Part shown: positions 1-7,000 of the stretch, piece by piece
How the letters are laid out: each line of letters begins with the position of its first letter
How positions within the stretch are numbered: the stretch's first letter is position 1
NCBI GenBank assembly: GCA_946401765.1
Contig: CAMIVJ010000126.1
Location: 1-7,348 of the forward strand
Length of the DNA stretch: 7,348 nucleotides
Direction: 5' to 3'
Source of the DNA: an uncultured bacterium
GTDB lineage: Bacteria > Verrucomicrobiota > Kiritimatiellia > RFP12 > UBA1067
Translations under genes and position numbers: made by a program
Notes under the pieces: model-generated
What the model was told of the DNA's origin: nothing
The model's input: the letters and a program-made list of their open reading frames with translations, nothing else
The model's database searches: none

Positions 1-387
1 GTTGCCGCGGCCCTGCCCAAAGCCCTGCACCTTGACGGGCGCCTGCCATTCCACGTGCAGCTGCACGTCGCCGAACTCGCGCTTCGAGCAGATGTTGCCT
101 GCGGAGCGCACGGACTCCATGGTGCCGTCGACGAACTTCCACTTCGTCTTGTTGCCCTTGCCGTCCACCCAGTTCTCCTCGAAGCTCTTCTGCGTGCCGT
201 CGAAGAGCACGATCGCGTCGCTCGGCGGCTGGCCTGGCTTGTCGGCCGGCGTCACCTTGACGGGATTGGGACGGTTCTGGTCATGCACGGCCCAGGCGTG
301 GAGCGCGTTAGGCGTGTCGCCATACAGGCCGGCGAGGGCCACGGCGGAAATGCCGGCCATCGCGGCGGAAATCATCAGCTTCTTCAT
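1..387 (-). CDS. Secreted DUF1080 / 3-keto-disaccharide hydrolase family protein (3' partial)
   Basis: The frame is open from an ATG at 387-385 to the window edge, giving 129 residues. Residues 1-19 form a signal peptide: MKK, then a hydrophobic Ala-rich stretch ending Ala-Leu-Ala, with cleavage expected before Gly20. The mature start contains a W-A-V-H-D-x-N-R-P block (about residues 33-41). The domain proper begins near residue 59 with DAIVLFDGT, followed by W-K-F-V-D-G-T-M, an FGDVQLHVEW strand, and GQGRGN at the edge. These are hallmarks of PF06439, a concanavalin-like beta-sandwich; characterised members hydrolyse 3-keto-glycosides. Family members are commonly about 230-280 residues, so about half is missing, including the rest of the active-site region. 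The start is supported by AAGGA eight bases upstream and a promoter about 70 bases upstream. It lies 205 bases after the giant gene, on the same strand. Family call is confident; exact substrate unknown. Confidence 0.93.
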   Translation of the reverse strand, partial: MKKLMISAAMAGISAVALAGLYGDTPNALHAWAVHDQNRPNPVKVTPADKPGQPPSDAIVLFDGTQKSFEENWVDGKGNKTKWKFVDGTMESVRSAGNICSKREFGDVQLHVEWQAPVKVQGFGQGRGN

Positions 388-393
388 GTCTTG

Positions 394-400
394 CTTCCTT
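394..400 (-). promoter_or_regulatory. Ribosome binding site of the DUF1080 gene
   Basis: The minus strand reads AAGGAAG at 400-394. Its AAGGA core ends eight bases before the ATG at 387. This good Shine-Dalgarno match at ordinary spacing fixes the start and agrees with the signal peptide beginning there. Confidence 0.85.
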
Positions 401-459
401 TGGTTGTCTGAACTCTTTTTCGCCCGGTCAACTTCCGAACGAGTTTTCGAACGACGAAA

Positions 460-488
460 ATTATATCAAAAGTACCTTCGATTGGCAA
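460..488 (-). promoter_or_regulatory. Sigma-70-type promoter for the DUF1080 gene
   Basis: On the minus strand the -35 box TTGCCA (488-483, five of six consensus bases) and the -10 box TATAAT (465-460, perfect) are separated by exactly 17 bases. The predicted start of transcription is near 453, giving a leader of about 65 bases before the ATG at 387. The region is clearly more AT-rich than the flanking genes. The match is strong enough to expect high activity with a housekeeping sigma factor. It implies the DUF1080 gene can be transcribed independently of the giant gene upstream. Confidence 0.85.
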
Positions 489-530
489 ACAGGAGAAGAC
501 CTTCTAGGCGGGCAAGACGCACGCTCTCCA

Positions 531-559
531 AATGGCGCTTTGCACGTGACAGCGCCATT
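531..559 (-). terminator. Inverted repeat downstream of the giant gene, possible terminator
   Basis: A perfect 9-bp inverted repeat (arms AATGGCGCT, 531-539, and AGCGCCATT, 551-559) encloses an 11-base loop containing the palindrome CACGTG. It starts 33 bases after the TAG of the giant gene. The position suits a transcription terminator, but only TTT follows the stem on the minus strand, so it is a poor intrinsic terminator. It could instead act as a 3' mRNA-stabilising hairpin or a protein-binding palindrome. Confidence 0.4.
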
Positions 560-592
560 AGGAAAAGATGCGCAAGCGCCTCTAACGCAACG

Positions 593-1072
593 CTACCGCA
601 GGATCAGCGTGAAGCCGCCGGGATGCGGGTTGACGATACTAAGGCGGCCGTTGACGACGGTGGCGTACCAGTCGTCGGCCGTAGCGCCGCCAGGCAGCGT
701 CACCGTGACGTCGATCGCCTTGGCCTCCTGCGCCGTCAGCGAGCCCGCCGGACCAAGCGCGTAGCGAGGCGCGTTGGGCTTCACTTCGGGGAAGCTGGCA
801 TTGATCTTCGCGAGCCCGCTCATGCAGTCGCTGTTCACCACGTCATCGAAGTTCGGGGCTGCGGTGAGGCGCCCGCCCGCTCCGGCCACGCTGAGCGTGC
901 TATCCTCGCCGACGAAGCGGAAGAAGCCGTCAAGCGCGCCCGCGCCAGCAAGCGTGCCGTAGATCGGGCAGCCGCCGTTCAGGCTCACGCCGTCGCGGTT
1001 CACAAGAACCGAGCCCTCGCCGAGCGTCGTGACGCCGCCAAGACCCGCGGCGCAGAACTTCTGCGCATCCTG
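593..1072 (-). other. C-terminal cap region of the giant protein
   Basis: Visible residues about 2092-2251. Short Gly-rich strands (GTLAGAGALDG, LSVAGAGGRL) lead into a Pro-rich link (about 2185-2197) and a final pair of strands, ending W-Y-A-T-V-V-N-G-R-L-S-I-V-N-P and then GGFTLILR at the stop. The end has no LPXTG or PEP-CTERM motif, no membrane helix with positive tail, and no outer-membrane barrel. How the protein is held at the cell, if at all, is not visible. Confidence 0.5.
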
Positions 1073-4000
1073 CGCGCTGTAGGCGATGCGGAAGTTGTCG
1101 CCGCTGAAGGCAAGCGTCTTCTCGCCGTTAGCGGGCTTCGTCTTGACGCCGCAGGTGACGCCGTTGTCGTCGGTGACGTTGCCGCCCCAGCCGCCGCCCG
1201 TGTCGGTGGTGTAGATGCAGAAGCGGTGCCAACCTGCCGTCAGCGTGGCCGTGCCGCTCTGCGCCACGTTGTGGGCCGTGGTGGCAAACACCAGCACGCC
1301 GTCAACCTTGAGCGCGATGCGGTCGTCGTAGCAGCCGGTGAACGACCACTCGCCGACGTTCTCCTCGGGAACGAGGAAGTAGCCGTCGAAGCGCGCAGTG
1401 GTGCCGCCCGCGGGCTCGGCCGAAAGGAGAACGTCAAGAGTGTTGGTGACGCAGTCGCAGCGCGTGAACACGAGATCATCGTTCATGTACGTGCTGGCGT
1501 TGCCCGTACCCGACGCGCCAACCGTGCGCATGCGAACGCCGGTGCGCGATGTGGATGCCTGCGGCAGGCGCATCGTGAGCGTGGAGGTGTCGAAGCGCGC
1601 ATAGTCGCCTGGAGCCTCCGATCCCGAGACGTTCGGATTGTTGCTCCAGCCAAGGCCCATGCCCGCCGTCTTCCATGCATCCAACCTCGGGCCCTGGTCG
1701 CCAGTGCCGTCCCTTACGATCACGCGGAAGTCGTGCCAGCCGGCCGTAAGGTCGGCGCTTCCCTTGCCGACATTGTCGTGCGCTGTTCCGGTCAGGACCT
1801 CCTGTCCGTCGATCTCGAGCCAGATGTTGTCGTCGTAGGTGCCCGCGAAGCACCACGTGCCGGCCTTGCCATCCTCAACGAGGAACTGGCCACGGTAGAT
1901 GAAGCCTGTGTTGTTGCCCATTGGCTTCGTGCCCTCGCCGGTGTAGCTCTTGTGCACGTGCGCGAGAGTGGTGGAGACGTATGGGCAGATGCCCGTGAAG
2001 CCCTTCATCGCATTGAGGTCGGCAAGCTGGTCGGTGTTGAACATCGCCCACTCCACAAGGCCCTCGCCCTCGATCGAGAGCTGCGCATTTGCGCCGGGCG
2101 CAAGCGTGAGGCCGCCGGCGAAGCCCGCCGCGCCCATGAGGCCGACGGACTGCGCCGCCGCCACGTACCAGTGCCCTAGCGGAATGGACTGCAGCGCGGC
2201 CGCGCTCGTGAACAAGCCCTGGCCGGAGATCGTGACGTCCGCCGTGCCCAGAAGCGGCGCGTTCCAATCTACGTTCTGCCCGTTGAGGTCGATCTCGTAT
2301 TCGCCGCCCTCCATGGGCGACGAGCCGAACTGGATGTTCATGTAGCCGTACTTGTTCGCGAAGTTCTCTCGCGCCTTCAGCACGCCTCCCTGGAGGTTCG
2401 CGTGCGGCTTCTCCCAGTTGGGCCACGTGGAACGCATGCCGCCCCTGCCGAGCGCGAACGTGCCGCCCTTCTGCGTGAAGAGCTCCTCATGCGCCTTGCC
2501 CCAGACGCCCCTGTAGTTGTTGCGGTGGCGAATCTCGATCTGCCTCGGCGAGAAGTAGCCGTCTATGAGGTCGAAATAGTTGTACGAACAGTCCACGCCC
2601 ACGAGCACGGTGCCGTTGTCCGCATTGAGCGTGCCGCCCGTCACGGCCACGCGCTGCGGCTTGCAGGTGGTGTCGTTGCTTGTGCCGCGGCCGATGTGGA
2701 AGCCGTTCTTGTCGGCCTCAGTCCAGTTGAGTGTGCCGCCGCGCGCCACCTCGAGGTACGTCTCCTGCGGGGCGCTGTTGTTGTAGCTTGTGTACAGAAC
2801 GCCCGGCACCGTCACCGTGGCGCCCTCGCCTATCACAAAGTGGCCGGAGCGGTTGTACGCGCCGAGATAGAAGTCCTTCTGCAGATTCCAAGTGGCATCC
2901 TTCAAAGTGACCGGAGCTGCGGCCTCGACGCTGTCGATGGCCACGAGATTGACCGCCGCGCCAACGACTTCGCTGTACAAGTCGCCGTCGACAGTGACCG
3001 ACGCGCGCGGCATGATGCGAACCTCCCTCACGGTGGAGGCGTTGATCTTCGCGAGCTTCGGCAGGCCCGTGCCAGGCGCCTTGTTGTCATCGCCGAACAC
3101 GACGATTCCCGCGCTATCGCCGATCGTGATCTCGCTCTCAGGGGAGTTGATGGATCCGGCGAACCAGAGGTGGTTGCCGTTCGCCGTGTAGGTGCCGCCG
3201 GAGGAAAGCGACGGACCTGCGAAGTAGATGTTTCCGCTCACCTGCACGAACGTGCCCGCGCTCACCACCGGACCATAGAACACGAGCGGCTGCGCGGCCG
3301 TGGCGTTCACCGTGGCGCCCTCGCCCACCGTGAATGTGCCGTTGACGCTGTTGGCGGCGCTGCCGGCCTCAAACGTCACGGCGGCGCCAGGCTCCACGCT
3401 TAGCGGAATCGTTTCGGGCACCGACGTCGTCCAGAACCGCAGATACGATCCGTCGTAGAAGTTGAAGCCCTCCTGCACCGTGCCCTTCAGGGGCTGCTCG
3501 AACTGCGTCTTTCCGGTCACATTGACGCGCTTCAGATTGAACTCCGTGGAATGGAAGTTGAAACCATGCGTGTCAAGGGAATTGTCCAGAGTGAGCGTGT
3601 ACTGCTCTCCGGATATCTGCGATCCCGCAAGCGCAGAACCGTCTAGGCCGCGCACGGAGAGATGCCCGCCGCCAACCTTCGTGTCGCCAGTGAGCGTCAC
3701 CTGGCTGAAGAAGGCGCCCCAGGTCACTTCATGGTTGGAATTGTAGAGTGCGCCGGCACCGTCCGGACCCGCGCCCTCCACGACCACCGCGCGTCCGTGC
3801 GTGGGCTCGCTCGCGGCGAAGACGCCGTTCCCGCCGCTGACGTTGACGTCGAGCCGCGCGCCGTCCTTGACCGTGATAGAGTATGGCGTTTCGCCGGCGC
3901 GCTTCGTGGTTTCGTCGCCAGTGTGCTCGTCGATCCTGAGCGTGCCCTCCTCTATCACCACGTCGCCCGCCGACATGAGGCCCCTGTCTGGAATCGCGAG

Positions 4001-7000
4001 CGTGCCCGCGCCCTTCTTCACGAGCGTAGAGGCCACCGTGACCACGTCGCCCGTGAGCACCAGGTCGCCCACCGTGTTCACCTCCGCCTCATGCCCTGAA
4101 ATGCCCAGCGAGACCGGCATCTTGAAGGTCTGCACGTTCGACGAGAGATTCGTCACCGCGCGCGTTACGCGCAGCGAGTCGGTGCCTTCGTGCACATACT
4201 GGCCAGCGGTCGCGGGGAAGTGCACGCAGCCAAGCGCGAGACCGATCTTGTCGAAGAGCGTTGTTCCCGATCCGGCGAGATTGAATACCGCGGTGTCGCC
4301 GTTCAGGGGCGACGTGCCGCCAACCCAGTTGCCGCCGGTGGACCACTTGCCGCCGTCAGACGCCGCGCCGTTCCATTCCACGCTCACCTTCTCGCGCCCG
4401 GAGTTGCTCATCACGAGCGCTCCATCCACCACCGCCAGGTCGGCGTCGACGCCCGCCACCATGAACTTCGCGATGTCGGCGTCGCCCACGCCCGACGCGA
4501 TCACGGTGTAGGTTACGCCCACCGGCAGTTCTGCGAAGCCCACCGGCGAAACGTTCACCACGATTGGCGAGGACACGCTTGCGGCGGAAATGTCGAGGTT
4601 CGCCGCAGCGAACGTGTCGCCACCCTCCGCCGTCGCGTCCACCGCGATCACCGCCCCTCCCTCGAGAACGAGGCTCTGGAGCGCGAACGTGGCGGCGGCG
4701 CCGTCCACAAGGCTGAGCGTTGCGCCCGGCGAGACCGTGGCCGCCGTCGCGGCGAACGTGCCAGCAGGCACCACGAGCGAGCCCTTCTCGACGGCGACCG
4801 TGCCGGAGATCGTCTGCGCCTTGCCCGCGGTGAGCGCGCCGTCGCCGCGCTTCACGAATCCGAAGTTGGCGCCGCCCGCGTCGTCCTGGAGCGTCGTGCA
4901 CCACGTCACGTTAAGTCCCTCGGTGTCGACGATTGCGTTCTTCCCCGCCACCACGGTGAGGTTCGACGTGGCCTCAAGCCACGCGGCAGAAGTTGCGTAC
5001 GGCGAGAGCGTGCCGCCGTCGAAGAGGAACTCGGCCCTTCCGGGGAACGTGACGATGTCGGCCGCGCGCACTTTGCCGCCCTTCACACGCAGCAGGCTCC
5101 TGGAGCCCACGGCGTTGGGGAAGCCGATCTTGAGCGAGGTTCTGGCCTCCAGCTCGCCGTCGGTGATCTCGCCGTCGAACACGGCGCTGTTCTGCGCGGC
5201 CGCCTGGAAGTTGTTCACGCTGATCTTGCCGCCCGTCAGGCGCAGACGGTGCATGGAGCGCGCGTTGATGGTGGTGTTGTAGTCGTTTGCCAAGGTAAGG
5301 GAGCCTGCGGACATGTTGAGCTCGCTCAGCGCGTCAACGGAATAACCGAACTGCATGCTGCTCGAGAGATTGAGCGTGGCGCCGGTGATGTCGACGCGCG
5401 CGACGGTCTCGTATCCCGCATTGCCGGTGCCGTTGACGTACATCGTTCTGAAGCCGTATGTGCCGCGGCGAAACTCCATCCACCCTGCGCATCCATTGCC
5501 CTGAACGCCGTGGAAATAGTCGCCGCCCGCGCCGAAGTCATAGCCGTATGCGTCATCGGTGGCGTCGAAAACGAGCGGCTCGTTTATGCCGCTTCGAACG
5601 TAGAAATGGAGATTGGCGGAGTTGGAATATGCGCCGTTGAAGACGAGCGTGCCCGGATGGTTGAAGAGGATGTTGCCGTCGCCGCTCTGCGGCGTGTGGC
5701 CGCGCACCCAGTTTGCGGCGGTAGTCCACAGGTCGTTACCCCGTAGATGCGCCGGCTTGTAGTAGTTGTTGCCGGACGGCTGCACATTGTAGAGATGAAG
5801 GTACACTGCCCGGTCAGTGGTGACGAGCTCGGCCTGGTATGCATAATTTGCGCCTGTCTCGGCGTCCCAGAACCGGCAGTTGGGATCTAGCACGAAATAC
5901 GCGCCGTTCTCGAGGGTCATGGACTTCGCCTCGATGATTTTGAAGTAGCCCTCTTCGGTGGTGTAGGATTCGGGCAGCGTTATCGTGACGGGGCCCCTCA
6001 CGGAGAGCGCGCCGTCAACGCGCAGCGAGGGAAGAAATCTATCGGCGTAAGTCGAGATCGTAGCGCCGGAAGCGAACAGGGCGTCGCCGTCGATGAAGCT
6101 CTGCGCCGGAACTTCGGCCGTGCCGGAGAAGCAGGTGACTTCGTCGATGATGCTCCAGCCGGGCAGCTCGACGCGCGTGAAGTGGATGTCGTCGATCACG
6201 ACGCTGCGGTCGCCGCCATCCGGCGACTGGTGCAGGAACTCGAGTCCGTAGCTGCCCGCAGCGCCGATGGAGATTATGGTCGCCTTGTTCTGAAACGCGG
6301 TGTTTGATATCTCGACCATCTTCATCGAGTGAATCGCGGCGCCTTCCTTGAGCACCCTTGCGTTCCAGATGCAGGACGTGTGGCCGGGGCGCGTCGCGTA
6401 GTTGAACGAGAAGCGGTACACGCCGGCGGGCGTGGCGCCGAAGTCCTGCGAAAGCAACGGAACGCCCGCTATTTCCCTTTGCCCGTAGAACGAATAAACG
6501 CCACCGTTGGTCTGGCCTGCCGCGAGCCACGTGCCGGTGGCCGAGGTAATGCCCGCGCAGTAGCCGAATTCTTCGTATGACGGATAGTTCCACCACGGAA
6601 CGACGAAGCCGCCCGTTGCGTACGAATAGCTCCAAAGAGGCGCCTGTTCCTGAACGGTCCCCGCCGACGTGCCCGGAAGGTCGAAGTCGCCGTTGATCAC
6701 CATCTCGGTGCGGTTGGGGTCTAGAGCCACTTCGAGAGTCACCGCCGTCGCGCCGACCGTGAGCGTGCGCACAAGGCCGTCCGTGACGGGCGTGTCGAGC
6801 GCGAGCGTTGCGTCCTGCGCCATCACGATCGAGCCGGCCGAGAAAAGCGTGTACGTGCCGGGATGGGAGGCATACACCGTCAAAGTGTTCGCGCCGCTGA
6901 AGGTCAGCGTGCCGACGGTATGGATGGTGGGCATGTGGCCGCTCCAGACTATTGTCGCGCCCGACAACTCGCCGTCGTCGCTGCCGTAGGCGTGGTAGGA

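Noticed and set aside
388..592. A small gene or riboswitch in the intergenic spacer
   Set aside because: No open frame with a ribosome binding site was found, and the leader of about 65 bases after the promoter is too short and unstructured by eye for a known riboswitch.
2..2179. A 725-codon open frame on the plus strand
   Set aside because: It runs antisense across the end of the giant gene, the promoter-bearing spacer and the DUF1080 start. Its product is Arg/Ala/Val-rich and low in complexity, as expected from the mirror of GC-rich codons. The minus-strand genes have clear domains and signals.
4190..5746. A 518-codon open frame on the plus strand
   Set aside because: It is antisense to the beta-helix module, with Arg/His/Ala-rich composition and no recognisable domain; a codon-bias shadow.
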